Source: an uncultured Granulosicoccaceae bacterium (GTDB taxonomy: Bacteria; Pseudomonadota; Gammaproteobacteria; Granulosicoccales; Granulosicoccaceae). Taken from it: a stretch of 55,687 nucleotides of DNA. Positions 46,159-55,565 of the stretch are shown one piece after another (position 1 is the stretch's first letter; every line of letters starts with the position of its first letter). Below the pieces are notes generated by a model. It was not told the DNA's origin and ran no database searches. It worked only from the letters and a program-made list of their open reading frames with translations. Position numbers and translations under genes: made by a program. Location: NCBI GenBank assembly GCA_938005265.1, contig CALLOA010000120.1, forward strand, positions 1 to 55,687, in the 5' to 3' direction.

Positions 46159-47565
46159 TTACATGACACCCAGCTTCTTGAGCGACTGGAAAGTCACGCC
46201 TCCGCGGTCCAACCCGTTCTTCAGCTGATATTCTTCCAGGGCACGCTTGGTATCCGAACCAATAACACCGTCTATCGATCCCGGATTGAAGCCTTCTTCC
46301 TGCAAGGCACGCTGCAAGTCACTCACGATTGTTGGCGTTGTATTGGTCTCGCAAAGAACAGCACGCCATTCCAGCCTTGAGGGTTCAGTCTCGATACGAC
46401 GTGAAATAACTTTGGTTTTCTCAGGTATCGGGATTCTGCGTTCACTGGCAGGCTTGACCAATCTGCTGACTTTCACCGTCTCGAATTGTGCAGGCACATC
46501 CACAACACGGGTAGTCGCCGGAGTTTTCAACGTTTGTGTTTTCACCGTTCGTGTCTTGGCAGGTTCAGTGACAAGACAGACTTCCTGCCCGGTGTATTTG
46601 GCACTATCACTTGCCGACTCACCTTTTTTCAACCAGAAGAAGGAAGCCTCGGCAGACTGAATACGCCCGCTTACTTCAGAAAAATCTGCAGGTACCGGTG
46701 TGCGTTGCTCAGAGGCTGGTTGCACCACACGCTGCACTTTCACCGTTTTATAAACCGCTGGTACTTCTACAGTTTTTGTTGTCGCAGGCTTGTCAATGAC
46801 CGTTCGGTCAACCGTTGTGTAGCGAGCGGGTACTTCCACAAGACACAATATCTCCCCAGTGACGTTATCAATTTTCTCAATCAGGCCACGACCCTGCTTC
46901 CAGACTTTCTTGGCTGGTTCGACAAGAACCTGCTGCTTCTCGGTTCGGTATACGGCAGGAACATCAATGACCTGAGAGGAAGCTTCCTTGACAACAATTC
47001 GTTCATCAACAGTCTCAAAGCGTGCAGGCACGACATTGATTCGCTCGCTGGATGGCTTCACCATGATCTGCTGTGTCTGCGTTTTAAATTGCGCCGGTGT
47101 GTAGTACTCACGAAAACAAGCACCTGACGATACTGAAGCCAGATCAACGCCCGAGCGCGCTATACCATCGAGAGCTGCCGGGCTCGCGGGGATTGATTTA
47201 CTGCCGCCATTAACCCAGTTGGTGCTGGCCGGGCTCACTTCAACGATCTGTGTAGTGTCGGTGAACACGGCAGGTACAGTAGTGATTCGTTGGCTGGCCT
47301 CACGAACAACAATCGTTTGCTCAGCTGATTCGTATTGTGCCGGAAGGACTTCAATACGTTCTGAAGCTTCTTGAACAACGACGGTCTCCTCCTGCGTTGA
47401 AAACTTCGCAGGTACAATGACCTTGGCATAACACTCACCCGCTTGCGCGTTGGGCAGCGTGGTAGTGTTGTCGATAGTTTGCGCTGACGTTGCATGTGAA
47501 ATTGCAAGAGCCAACGCAGACAGTGATAGTAAAGGCAGTACCTTATGTGATCGGCTAAAAAACAT
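46159..47565 (-). CDS. Exported modular repeat protein with C-terminal peptidoglycan-binding domain
   Basis: The start is the ATG at 47565, with GTGGAG just upstream. The 468-residue protein has a signal peptide (VLPLLSLSALALAISHATSA), then four modules of about 80-100 residues, each opening with a Cys (GECYAK, GACFRE, ILCLVE, EVCLVT) and made of three sub-repeats of the form VPA-x-Tyr/Phe-x-Thr...V-x-PAS-x-R, each ending in a Trp segment (NWVNGG, VWKQGR, FFWLKKG, LEWRAV). Residues about 405-468 form a PG_binding_1 domain (LQRALQEEGFNPGSIDGVIG). It should lie in the periplasm or on the cell wall; the role is unknown. Such alternating Val/Thr repeats suggest stacked beta-strands. Confidence 0.8.
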   Translation of the reverse strand: MFFSRSHKVLPLLSLSALALAISHATSAQTIDNTTTLPNAQAGECYAKVIVPAKFSTQEETVVVQEASERIEVLPAQYESAEQTIVVREASQRITTVPAVFTDTTQIVEVSPASTNWVNGGSKSIPASPAALDGIARSGVDLASVSSGACFREYYTPAQFKTQTQQIMVKPSSERINVVPARFETVDERIVVKEASSQVIDVPAVYRTEKQQVLVEPAKKVWKQGRGLIEKIDNVTGEILCLVEVPARYTTVDRTVIDKPATTKTVEVPAVYKTVKVQRVVQPASEQRTPVPADFSEVSGRIQSAEASFFWLKKGESASDSAKYTGQEVCLVTEPAKTRTVKTQTLKTPATTRVVDVPAQFETVKVSRLVKPASERRIPIPEKTKVISRRIETEPSRLEWRAVLCETNTTPTIVSDLQRALQEEGFNPGSIDGVIGSDTKRALEEYQLKNGLDRGGVTFQSLKKLGVM

Positions 47566-48099
47566 CAGTGGCTCCACTCTCTTTCTAGATTAGTTCGCGT
47601 CTTTGACCGGATATTCAGTTCCGGCATTTTCCTGGACGGCTGATTAAACTGGACGGCTGATTAAACATTCGCAGTTTGAATATTTACACCTGTGATTCCG
47701 TCTCTGTTGTTCCCTTGGAAACTGAAAACAAAAACAGCGAGACTTAAGCATAGTCCGTCATTGTCGTATCGAATCACTAGATTTTCAATCATCATTTGTT
47801 AAAACATGTGTTTCGACAGATTGTTGACAGACTTGGAACATGTTTAGCTGCACGTTGGTTCATGAAGCACTTATTTTTTGCGCATAGGCGTTATTTATTT
47901 GACATTAAATACCGAAAAGCAATGACAGGATTCAATCGAATTTTTCCTGGCCAGCTATTAACGTGTCAGCAAATATTATTGCGCGGGAGGCAATTTTTTA
48001 GGAGGAATAAATACAGCAGGAAGACAGGAAGAGTATCAGCCGGGTTCGGGGCGCTATTAGATGCGCCAAGATGCGCCGGCCAAATACCAGCGCTATGCC
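47566..48099. other. Gene-free stretch between repeat-protein gene and soxG
   Basis: I see no supported gene. The left part should hold the promoter of the repeat protein; the right part follows soxG and lacks a visible intrinsic terminator. A 17-bp exact duplication lies at 47632-47665 and a short GATGCGCC repeat near 48060-48079. An open plus-strand frame covers 47796 into soxG, but it has no family-like features. Confidence 0.5.
47632..47665. repeat. 17-bp exact tandem duplication
   Basis: CTGGACGGCTGATTAAA is repeated head to tail at 47632-47648 and 47649-47665 in the non-coding region upstream of the repeat-protein gene. Confidence 0.92.
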
Positions 48100-48705
48100 C
48101 TAGACGCTCGATGCAGAACGTTCAAGCAGTTGCCACAGATATTGTGCGTAGGACCAGCGAACCTGGATTCGCCAGAGATCGGGTGAATCGGAATCAAGTA
48201 AAACAGCTGCATTGCCTAAACGGGTTTGCGCACAACAACCCTGTTTCGCAAAACAGGACTCCAGATCGAGCGGGCAACTTCTCGCCAATATGTCCATGGA
48301 ATGTTTCGACCCAAGTTCCAACACGGTGTAGTAATCACTGACATCAACCACCGCCACATGCTGCTCCTCAAATGCTGTGGCCACAGCACTTTCAGACAAT
48401 GGCCCGGACAGTTCATCGAGTGCATCTGCTTCAGTCCTTAGCAGCCATTCATCCGGTCCCATCCAGAAAATGCTGGCTCGACTCCCCGCACTGACGGTAT
48501 TCGCAGCAAGAGGTATTGGCAGCCCACCAGCACCCGCTTTTGTTAACACATCAGCAGCTGCCTGCAGAAACGCTTGATCTGCAGCATCTCCGCGCAGACT
48601 GAGCTTCAAGGTCTGAGGTAATTCCCTGAGTTCGCCCCCGGCCAGCGCTATCTTCTTTTGCCGCAGAGGCGTAAACGTTGGTACAGCTTTATGCAATTCA
48701 GCCAT
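48100..48705 (-). CDS. soxG: Sarcosine oxidase gamma subunit
   Basis: I start at the ATG at 48705, whose first eight bases (ATGGCTGA) overlap the soxA stop; upstream ATGs exist but are less likely. The 201-residue product has the SoxG/GcvT-like pattern: FWMGPDEWLLRTE, VDVSDYYTVLELGSKHSMDI, the CPLDL-ESCF region, and WRIQVRWSYAQYLWQLL near the end. It completes the heterotetrameric, THF-dependent sarcosine oxidase with soxB, soxD and soxA. Confidence 0.9.
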   Translation of the reverse strand: MAELHKAVPTFTPLRQKKIALAGGELRELPQTLKLSLRGDAADQAFLQAAADVLTKAGAGGLPIPLAANTVSAGSRASIFWMGPDEWLLRTEADALDELSGPLSESAVATAFEEQHVAVVDVSDYYTVLELGSKHSMDILARSCPLDLESCFAKQGCCAQTRLGNAAVLLDSDSPDLWRIQVRWSYAQYLWQLLERSASSV

Positions 48706-51700
48706 TGAGGTGTTCGCCTTTAGCATCGATAAATACCGGATCAACGATGGTTGCAGAAACAGTGCGGCCATCCATCAGCTGGGCGGTGACCTTTTCACCC
48801 TTGCGAGAGAGCCCGCGTGTAACCAGTGCCATAGCTATGGAACGTTCAGCATTCGGACTGAAGTAGCTGGAGGTTATGTGCCCTTCAGTAGGCATGGGTG
48901 GTTTTTCAAGTACTGCAGAAACCAGATGCGCGCCTTCAGGCAAAACCGTTTCCGGTTCATCCGTAAGTATGCCGACAAGCTGCCTTCGGTCCGGCTTGGA
49001 TGTATCACTTCGGGACAACGATCTTTTGCCCAGAAAGTCGGCTTTAGTGTTATTCACTATCCAGTCCATACCAAGGTCATAAGGTGTTACCGTGCCATCG
49101 GTGTCCTGCCCGACGATGATAAACCCCTTCTCTGCACGCAATACGTGCATCGCCTCGGTCCCGTAGACACATACATCATATTCATCTCCAGCCTCTACCA
49201 GTGACTCCCATACATGCAGGCCATAGCGCGCCGGCACATTGATTTCGTAGGACAGTTCACCTGTAAAACTGATTCTGAAAATACGGGCCGGCACTCCAGC
49301 GACCGTTGCCGACATGTAAGACATGTGTGGGAACTGCTCATTGTCCAGAGGAACATCAGTTACCTTTGACAGGAGTTTACGAGCATTGGGGCCATTGACC
49401 GCCGTGACTGCCCATTGCTCTGTCACACTGGTGCAGTAAACCTGTTTTTCCGGCCACTCCGTTTGCAGCCACTCTTCCAGCCAACCCATAACACGAGCAG
49501 CACCTCCCGTGGTGGTGGTCATATGGTAGTGATTCGGCGCAATGCAGGTTGTCACACCATCATCGAATACCATGCCGTGCTCGTTCAACATCAAACCATA
49601 GCGGCACTTCCCGGGTGCCAGTTTGAGCCAGGCATTGGTGTAAATCATATTGAGAAATTCAGCAGAGTCACGACCCCGGATATCTATCTTTCCCAGCGTC
49701 GAGGCATCCAGCAGACCCACAGATTGTCTGACCATCAGGCACTCACGCTGCACAGCGGCATGCATGTCTTCGTCACCACGAGGGAAGTACCATGGGCGTT
49801 TCCAGTCACCAACATCTTCAAACACAGCGCCATTGGCTACATGCCAGGGCTGCATCGCAGTGGTGCGCTCCTGTAAAAAAAGTTCGCCGGTATATTGCCC
49901 TGCAACCGCGCCAAAGGTAACGGGTGTGTAGGGTGGCCGAAACGTCGTCGTACCCACTTCAGGTATGCCCGTGCCACGCAGCTCGGCCATCACAGCCAAT
50001 GCAACCACATTGGAGGTTTTACCCTGGTCCGTCCCCATGCCCGTTGTGGTGTATCGCTTGAGATGTTCCACTGACTGATAGCCTTCACGTGCTGCAAGAT
50101 GAATATCAGCAACGGTTACATCATTCTGCAAATCATGAAAATGCTTGCGAGAACCCTGACCGATTTCATGCGTAGTCGGCACCGTCCACAAGGCTGCCAC
50201 CTTGCTGCACAAACCGTCAGCTTCAGCAGCTGACGCTGTGATACCTCCGGCATTAGCCTCACTACTATCAGAAGAACTATCTGCAGAACTTCCAGCTGCC
50301 TGCAAACCCTTGCTCCAGCCATCAGCCAGACAGGCTGCAATGTCAAACTCACCGTTGCAGGCACCACTCATCAAGTGTGGGTTCATCAAGGCGATTTCAT
50401 CGCTTGCAGAAACATTGCCGGCAGCGACAAATGCCTGCAAATCATTGTTGAATTCAAGCTTTCCGCGCGCCTGACTATGCAGATGTACCGTCGGGTTCCA
50501 ACCACCACTGACCGCCACAACCTGGCAACTAATCTCACGTGGTTCACCACTGAGTGAACGCTTATCACCTGACAGGTGTTGCACGATAACCGAACGTATT
50601 TGCTGTTTACCGTTGATACCGGCAATCGCACAGCCCGCTAAAATCTCTACCCCCGCATCGCGCACAAGAGTCGCAGCTGCACTTGCGTTGACAACTTCGC
50701 TGCTACGCAAGTCAACTACAGTGACCGCAGCACCAGCACGCTTGGCATCAAGAGCCGTGGCGTAAGCCGAGTCGTTGTTGCAGAAAACCACCATCTCCTG
50801 TGCAGGCAAAACGGCATATCGATTGATGTAAGTGCGCACAGCGGCACTTAACATGACACCGGGCCGATCATTGTCGGCAAACAGCAAAGGTCGCTCAATC
50901 GAGCCTGCCGCGACTACTACTTGAGCCGCACGTATCTTCCAGAATCGCTGGCGTATGGGCGCACGTTCCTGCTCGGATAGCGGCAGGTGATCACTAATGC
51001 GTTCAGCGGCTGCAATGAAATTGTGGTCCAGATAAGAGGTAACGGTGCAACGTGCTACAACCCGCACATTGGGCATGGCTTTCAGCTCAGCCACCTGTTG
51101 CCGAGCCCATTCGACACCTGGCTTACCTTCAATGGTTGCACCATTCCATAACAATGAACCACCCATCTCGGATTGCTCATCCATCAGGATGATGCGCTTA
51201 CCGCTGGCCGCAGCGGACTTCGCAGCTGCAAGACCGCTGGGACCGGCACCCACAACCAGTACCTCGCAATGTGCGTGAAGCTGCTCGTATTTGTCCGGGT
51301 CCTGTTGTTGCGGGGATTTTCCGAGACCTGCAGCACGACGGATAAACTTTTCATAAGTCATCCACATTGATGCTGGCCACATGAACGTTTTGTAGTAGAA
51401 ACCGGCTGGCAGGAAACGCGACACCAAAGAGTTTACTGCGCCAATGTCGTATTTCACACTCGGAAAACAGTTTTGGCTGTGCGCAACCAAGCCATCGAAT
51501 AATTCAACCTGGGTGGCCCGGGTGTTGGGTTCCGTACGCGCACCTTCACCCAGCTGAACCAGCGCATTGGGTTCTTCAGGACCTGCGGTAAAAATGCCTC
51601 TGGGGCGGTGGTACTTGAAACTGCGGCCGACCAAGCGTACACCATTGGCAATCAGCGCTGACGCCAGCGTGTCGCCCTTTACCCCTTGGTAGCTCACGCC

Positions 51701-51799
51701 ATCATAGGTAAAAGATACGGCAACACCGGTATCCACACCGTTACCTTTGGCGAGGCGTAATTCAGTCTTTCCAGACTTGTCACTCAAATGCTGATTCAT
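48698..51799 (-). CDS. soxA: Sarcosine oxidase alpha subunit
   Basis: The 1033-residue protein has the SoxA layout: an N-terminal ferredoxin-like domain (VSFTYDGVSYQGVKGDTLAS), RSFKYHRPRGIFTAGPEEPN, an NAD-binding Rossmann domain (VLVVGAGPSGLAAAKSAA, about residue 180), a second dinucleotide fold, and a C-terminal aminomethyltransferase (GcvT-like) domain of about 400 residues that makes 5,10-methylene-THF (DASTLGKIDIRG, FTGELSYEINVPARYG, DLGMDWIVNNTKADFLGKRS). A short Ser/Asp-rich insert lies near residue 505-520. It is the third gene of soxBDAG, 28 bases after soxD, and overlaps soxG. Confidence 0.96.
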   Translation of the reverse strand: MNQHLSDKSGKTELRLAKGNGVDTGVAVSFTYDGVSYQGVKGDTLASALIANGVRLVGRSFKYHRPRGIFTAGPEEPNALVQLGEGARTEPNTRATQVELFDGLVAHSQNCFPSVKYDIGAVNSLVSRFLPAGFYYKTFMWPASMWMTYEKFIRRAAGLGKSPQQQDPDKYEQLHAHCEVLVVGAGPSGLAAAKSAAASGKRIILMDEQSEMGGSLLWNGATIEGKPGVEWARQQVAELKAMPNVRVVARCTVTSYLDHNFIAAAERISDHLPLSEQERAPIRQRFWKIRAAQVVVAAGSIERPLLFADNDRPGVMLSAAVRTYINRYAVLPAQEMVVFCNNDSAYATALDAKRAGAAVTVVDLRSSEVVNASAAATLVRDAGVEILAGCAIAGINGKQQIRSVIVQHLSGDKRSLSGEPREISCQVVAVSGGWNPTVHLHSQARGKLEFNNDLQAFVAAGNVSASDEIALMNPHLMSGACNGEFDIAACLADGWSKGLQAAGSSADSSSDSSEANAGGITASAAEADGLCSKVAALWTVPTTHEIGQGSRKHFHDLQNDVTVADIHLAAREGYQSVEHLKRYTTTGMGTDQGKTSNVVALAVMAELRGTGIPEVGTTTFRPPYTPVTFGAVAGQYTGELFLQERTTAMQPWHVANGAVFEDVGDWKRPWYFPRGDEDMHAAVQRECLMVRQSVGLLDASTLGKIDIRGRDSAEFLNMIYTNAWLKLAPGKCRYGLMLNEHGMVFDDGVTTCIAPNHYHMTTTTGGAARVMGWLEEWLQTEWPEKQVYCTSVTEQWAVTAVNGPNARKLLSKVTDVPLDNEQFPHMSYMSATVAGVPARIFRISFTGELSYEINVPARYGLHVWESLVEAGDEYDVCVYGTEAMHVLRAEKGFIIVGQDTDGTVTPYDLGMDWIVNNTKADFLGKRSLSRSDTSKPDRRQLVGILTDEPETVLPEGAHLVSAVLEKPPMPTEGHITSSYFSPNAERSIAMALVTRGLSRKGEKVTAQLMDGRTVSATIVDPVFIDAKGEHLNG

Positions 51800-51827
51800 C
51801 GCTTTAAGTTTCTATAGCCGATCGGCA

Positions 51828-52103
51828 TCAGTTGGCAGGCGGCTTTTCGCCGGGCTTGTAAGTTGAAGAGATGCGGTCAGTTACCGTATTTCTGACTGCA
51901 TTAAACCAGCGCCGACAGCCGAATGCATGCACCCAACGCTCATAGTGAATGCCTTTGGTGTTCTTTCTGAAAAACACATAGTCACCCCACTGTTCATCAG
52001 TCATTGATTCAGTGTTCAAGGGGCGGGCTATATGAGCTTCACCATGACAAGTAAATTCTGACTGGTCACGGTTGCCACACCAGGGGCATTCAATAGTAAA
52101 CAT
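51828..52103 (-). CDS. soxD: Sarcosine oxidase delta subunit
   Basis: I start at the ATG at 52103, giving 91 residues as usual for the family; a longer frame from a TTG overlaps soxB. The zinc ligands are at the same positions as in characterised SoxD: Cys6, Cys9, His59 and Cys63. Other family hallmarks are HGEAHIARP, GIHYERWVHAFGCRRWF and NTVTDRISSTYKPGE. It is a structural subunit of heterotetrameric sarcosine oxidase, between soxB and soxA. Confidence 0.95.
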   Translation of the reverse strand: MFTIECPWCGNRDQSEFTCHGEAHIARPLNTESMTDEQWGDYVFFRKNTKGIHYERWVHAFGCRRWFNAVRNTVTDRISSTYKPGEKPPAN

Positions 52104-52144
52104 GCTGCTTGGATGTCCGTTTATGCAATAAACAATCGTTGGTA

Positions 52145-53389
52145 TCAATGAGCCACAGCGGCTGCAGCACCTTCATCAATCAGGGCACCAGTGTTAAAAC
52201 GGTCGATTGAAAAGGGAGCGGCTTTTTCATGCATTTCGCCTTTGGCGATTGAGTGCGCAAACAAATGACCGGAGCCCGGTGTGCACTTGAATCCACCCGT
52301 ACCCCAACCACAATTAAAATACAAATTATTAACCGGCGTTTTCGACATGATCGGGGAGCGATCAACCGTTACATCAACAATGCCGCCCCACTGGCGCAAC
52401 ATACGCAAGCGCGAGAAAACAGGAAACAACTCCAGCAAAGGGCCCACAACATGTTCAATCTGGTCGAAGCTGCCGCGCTGTGAATACGATGTGTAGGGGT
52501 CAGAACCCGCACCGACCACCAACTCACCCTTATCTGACTGACTGACATAAACATGAATGCCATTCGACATGATCACGCAATCGAGTATGGGTTTAACCGG
52601 TTCAGACACCAGCGCCTGTAGCGGATAGGATTCCAACGGCAAACGAAATCCAGCCATTTCAGCCACGACACTACTGTGCCCGGCAACAACGCAACCCACT
52701 TTACCAGCGCCGATTCGGCCCCTGGAAGTATGAATGCCCTTGACGGTTCCGGATTCAATATCGAAACCCTGAACCTCGCAATTCTGGATGATGTCAACGC
52801 CCAGTGCATCAGCACCACGGGCATAACCCCAGGCAACCGCATCATGTCTTGCGGTACCACCTCGACGTTGTAATAACCCTCCCATTACCGGGTAACGGCA
52901 ATCGAGATTGATGATGGGTACCATCTTCTTGACTTGCCGGGGTGTCAGGAATTCCGAGTCGATACCATTCAGATGAATCGCATTTCCGCGACGACCGATC
53001 TCCTGCATGTCATGCACACTATGAGCTAGATGCAGCAAACCGCGTTGTGAGAACATGACGTTGTAATTGAGTTCCTGGCTCAGCGACTCCCACAATTTCA
53101 TCGCGTGTTCGTAGATGCCGGCAGATTCATCCAGCAGATAATTGGAACGGACAATGGTTGTGTTGCGCCCGGTATTACCGCCACCCAACCAGCCTTTTTC
53201 TATAACCGCAACGTTCCTGACGCCACACTCTTTCGCCAGATAATAAGCGGTCGCCAGCCCGTGGCCACCGCCGCCAATAATCACAACATCGTAGTGTGAT
53301 TTCGGATCCGGGCTACGCCAGGCCTGTTGCCAGTCCTGATGGTAGTTCAAGCCGTTTCGAACCAGGCTTAGCAGAGAGTAGGCTTTCAT
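52145..53389 (-). CDS. soxB: Sarcosine oxidase beta subunit
   Basis: I start at the ATG at 53389 ([14 protein letters not shown]), which matches the family start; an in-frame GTG lies at 53425. The 414-residue flavoprotein has the FAD-binding [20 protein letters not shown] and [19 protein letters not shown], and [16 protein letters not shown], in which His182 is the likely covalent FMN attachment site. It oxidises sarcosine to glycine, producing peroxide, with the methyl carbon passed to the alpha subunit. It is the first gene of soxBDAG. An inverted repeat (GCTGTC-AGGT-GACAGC) lies just upstream of the GTG. glyA and formyl-THF genes often found with it are not in the window. Confidence 0.95.
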   Translation of the reverse strand: MKAYSLLSLVRNGLNYHQDWQQAWRSPDPKSHYDVVIIGGGGHGLATAYYLAKECGVRNVAVIEKGWLGGGNTGRNTTIVRSNYLLDESAGIYEHAMKLWESLSQELNYNVMFSQRGLLHLAHSVHDMQEIGRRGNAIHLNGIDSEFLTPRQVKKMVPIINLDCRYPVMGGLLQRRGGTARHDAVAWGYARGADALGVDIIQNCEVQGFDIESGTVKGIHTSRGRIGAGKVGCVVAGHSSVVAEMAGFRLPLESYPLQALVSEPVKPILDCVIMSNGIHVYVSQSDKGELVVGAGSDPYTSYSQRGSFDQIEHVVGPLLELFPVFSRLRMLRQWGGIVDVTVDRSPIMSKTPVNNLYFNCGWGTGGFKCTPGSGHLFAHSIAKGEMHEKAAPFSIDRFNTGALIDEGAAAAVAH

Positions 53390-53606
53390 AGATTCACGTG
53401 CGATGAAAACTGGAATCGCTGTCACCTGACAGCAGGTTAGTAGTGTAGCCAGTGAGGTTAGACCATGCCATTAATTATGAATGGAATTGCCTGAACCGTT
53501 GGCATACCGGCAGCACTCACACACAAGGGCAAACAGACCCATTAAGATGCGGCTTTTTCAGAACATAAAATCAGTCAGTTAGCACGCAGATAAAGGACCA
53601 ATTTGC

Positions 53607-53630
53607 AAAAACAGCGCCTATGTTGCGCTG
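53607..53630 (-). terminator. Intrinsic terminator after the Kelch gene
   Basis: On the minus strand CAGCGC, a seven-base loop AACATAG, and GCGCTG are followed by five T residues. It lies about 150 bases after the Kelch gene's stop and should end that transcript before soxB. Confidence 0.75.
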
Positions 53631-53631
53631 C

Positions 53632-53711
53632 GCAGGCATTTTCGGCCTGCAAGCATTGGCTTGCTTTTCGGCAGTGTATCCAGACAACTACGACTGCAGT
53701 TATCTGGATAC
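53632..53711 (-). other. Three consecutive hairpins in the Kelch 3' region
   Basis: Minus-strand order: GTATCCAGA...TCTGGATAC (53711-53676, 9-bp stem, 18-base inner part that can add four pairs), GCAAGC-CAAT-GCTTGC (53664-53649), GCAGGC-CGAAAAT-GCCTGC (53650-53632), followed directly by the terminator. The second and third stems share two bases and compete. This could be a structured 3' UTR or a small RNA. Confidence 0.45.
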
Positions 53712-53777
53712 GACTGTTTCAGCGAATATTTGAAGGGTTGTCCCGTCACTGTGGACGGTAACTCAGAATGCAGGCAG

Positions 53778-55565
53778 CTACTTGAGTCGGCGACGTTTGA
53801 ATCCGGCCATTTTCGGCAAAAGGATTATCAGGAGTAACAACCCCGTAATCGATGAGAAAGAACCACCACCAGTCGACCCACCAGTGCCTGTGGCCGCAAC
53901 ATCGACATCCCCGTCAGGCGGGATAACGCCAGTTTCACCATTGTCGGAGCCCACATTTTCATCCGGCTCCTGCGTCTCTGAATTCCCGTTATCACCCGTA
54001 TCGGTTTCGGTTTCGTTACCAGTACCAGTGTTGTTATCCGTATTGCTGTCAGCGACGAGTGGGTCGGTATTGAATTGATTGATTTCATCGCCATCACCAA
54101 TGCCGTCATCATCAGTATCAAAGCTCAAAGCATCGGTCCGGAATTCATTGATTTCTTCACTGTCTGACAGACCATCGCTATCGGTGTCAGATCGATTCGG
54201 GTCAGTGCCGTGGACCAAAATTTCGTGATCATCAGGTAGAAAGTCAGCGTCTGAATCACGACTTAAAGGATCGGTCCCGTACTCAGTGATTTCTTCCCCG
54301 TCTGACAATCCATCAGAATCCGTATCAACATCATTGATGTTGGTGCCTTCAGTAACTTCATCGAAGTCATTAAGGCCATCTTCATCAGAGTCAGATTTAT
54401 TCGGATCTGAATTATGTACATTCACTTCAACGCCATCATCCAGCCCATCACCATCAGTATCTGCCTTTAAGCGGTCGGTGGAATAGGTGTTGTCCTCCTC
54501 CAGATCGGTCAGGCCATCAGCATCAGAATCGATCAGATTAGGAATACCATCATCCAGATCAGCCACCTGATGACTGGCGTTTTCACCGCCGCCGCCAGCG
54601 ATATCGCTACCACTGACTACATGCAGCTCATCACCTAATATGCCGGCCACACCCGTATGCACCGGCAGCATCAGTGGTTGCAGGGAACGCCATACACCGG
54701 TCATCGGATTAAACGCTTCCACTTCGGTGTTCGCCGATGTCATGGTGGCAACCTCGCCCCCGATGTAGATTGCCTCTTCACCAAAGGTCACGGCCATAGC
54801 CCCGGCCCTGGCCGTGGGGATAGCCGTTTCGGTGCTCCACTGCCCGGTTGTAAAATCATAGATATCGACAATACTGATGGTACCGTCAAACGGGTTGGGC
54901 AAATCCGACTGCCGCCCACTGGCCGCGATCAGTTTGTCACCGACAACGGTTGCAAAAAAATGGTCCCGCGCGGTGGGTGCATCCGGCAAAGCCTGCCAAG
55001 AGTTATTGGCAGGGTCGAAAACATCAAACCAGCTAACCGCACCACCATTGTGACCCAGCGTATTACCACCAACGATATAAATCCTGTTGTTGTATTTCAC
55101 CGCCCCCGCTGAACCGCGCAAGCGATTAGCCGGAATAGCCGGGCCATCACTCCAACTGTCAGTGGCGACGTCATAGAGCCGAATGTTAGGGTGTATGTCC
55201 TCTTCAGGATAACAACACTCGAAAGCACCAATCGCGTACACCTTGCCATTGTGGTACACCGGCTGGAAGTGATTGATCTCATAGGGTGGTGTGCCCAGCA
55301 AAGTCCACCGATTAGTTACCGGGTCGTAGCTCTCGACTGGCCGGTTTTGCCTGCCACCAAAGGCGTAGAGCTTGTTGTTTATTACAATAGCACCGCTTTC
55401 GTGCCGGGGAGTAATAGTGCTGCCATCGGATGTATTGCGAAGCTGAAACACTGCATCCGGATCCGCGTTCTGCGCATGAACACCAGCTCCTGGTGACAGA
55501 GCACATATCATCAACATCGTGGAGGACAAAGAAAATCTTAGTCTCGATTTGTTTAACGGGCTCAT
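53778..55565 (-). CDS. Kelch-repeat and TSP3-repeat surface protein with GlyGly-CTERM tail
   Basis: The 595-residue protein has a signal peptide (LSSTMLMICALSPGAGVHAQ), a Kelch propeller (about residues 50-325; SGAIVINNKLYAFGGRQN, VESYDPVTNRW, AVKYNNRIYIVGGNT and similar blades), then eight or so calcium-type TSP3 repeats (about 335-505; DSDADGLTDLEED, DTDGDGLDDGVEV, DSDEDGLNDFDEV), an acidic Asn/Gly/Thr linker, and a tail of GGSTGGGS, a hydrophobic helix and KRRRLK. The tail is a GlyGly-CTERM signal, processed by rhombosortase after type II secretion in known systems. AAGGC precedes the ATG. It should be a calcium-stabilised, cell-surface binding or enzymatic protein; the ligand is unknown. 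Confidence 0.9.
   Translation of the reverse strand: MSPLNKSRLRFSLSSTMLMICALSPGAGVHAQNADPDAVFQLRNTSDGSTITPRHESGAIVINNKLYAFGGRQNRPVESYDPVTNRWTLLGTPPYEINHFQPVYHNGKVYAIGAFECCYPEEDIHPNIRLYDVATDSWSDGPAIPANRLRGSAGAVKYNNRIYIVGGNTLGHNGGAVSWFDVFDPANNSWQALPDAPTARDHFFATVVGDKLIAASGRQSDLPNPFDGTISIVDIYDFTTGQWSTETAIPTARAGAMAVTFGEEAIYIGGEVATMTSANTEVEAFNPMTGVWRSLQPLMLPVHTGVAGILGDELHVVSGSDIAGGGGENASHQVADLDDGIPNLIDSDADGLTDLEEDNTYSTDRLKADTDGDGLDDGVEVNVHNSDPNKSDSDEDGLNDFDEVTEGTNINDVDTDSDGLSDGEEITEYGTDPLSRDSDADFLPDDHEILVHGTDPNRSDTDSDGLSDSEEINEFRTDALSFDTDDDGIGDGDEINQFNTDPLVADSNTDNNTGTGNETETDTGDNGNSETQEPDENVGSDNGETGVIPPDGDVDVAATGTGGSTGGGSFSSITGLLLLIILLPKMAGFKRRRLK

Larger units (their letters stand above)
53390..53777. 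other. Gene-free region upstream of soxB and downstream of the Kelch gene
   Basis: No coding frame is convincing. The right two-thirds hold a chain of stem-loops ending in a minus-strand terminator (53607-53711); the left part should carry the soxB promoter, which I could not assign. No regulator gene is adjacent. Confidence 0.5.

Noticed and set aside
46486-47127. Open plus-strand frame of 213 codons inside the repeat protein gene
   Set aside because: It arises from the repetitive antisense of the real gene; composition is Cys/Arg/Phe-rich and unlike a protein.
47796-48341. Open plus-strand frame of 181 codons overlapping soxG
   Set aside because: Nearly half is antisense to soxG, and the rest is Arg-rich without motifs or a ribosome-binding site.
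48100-53389. N-methylglutamate dehydrogenase (MgdABCD) instead of sarcosine oxidase
   Set aside because: The two are homologous, but no methylglutamate synthase genes are adjacent, and the gene order, subunit sizes and SoxD zinc spacing fit sarcosine oxidase.
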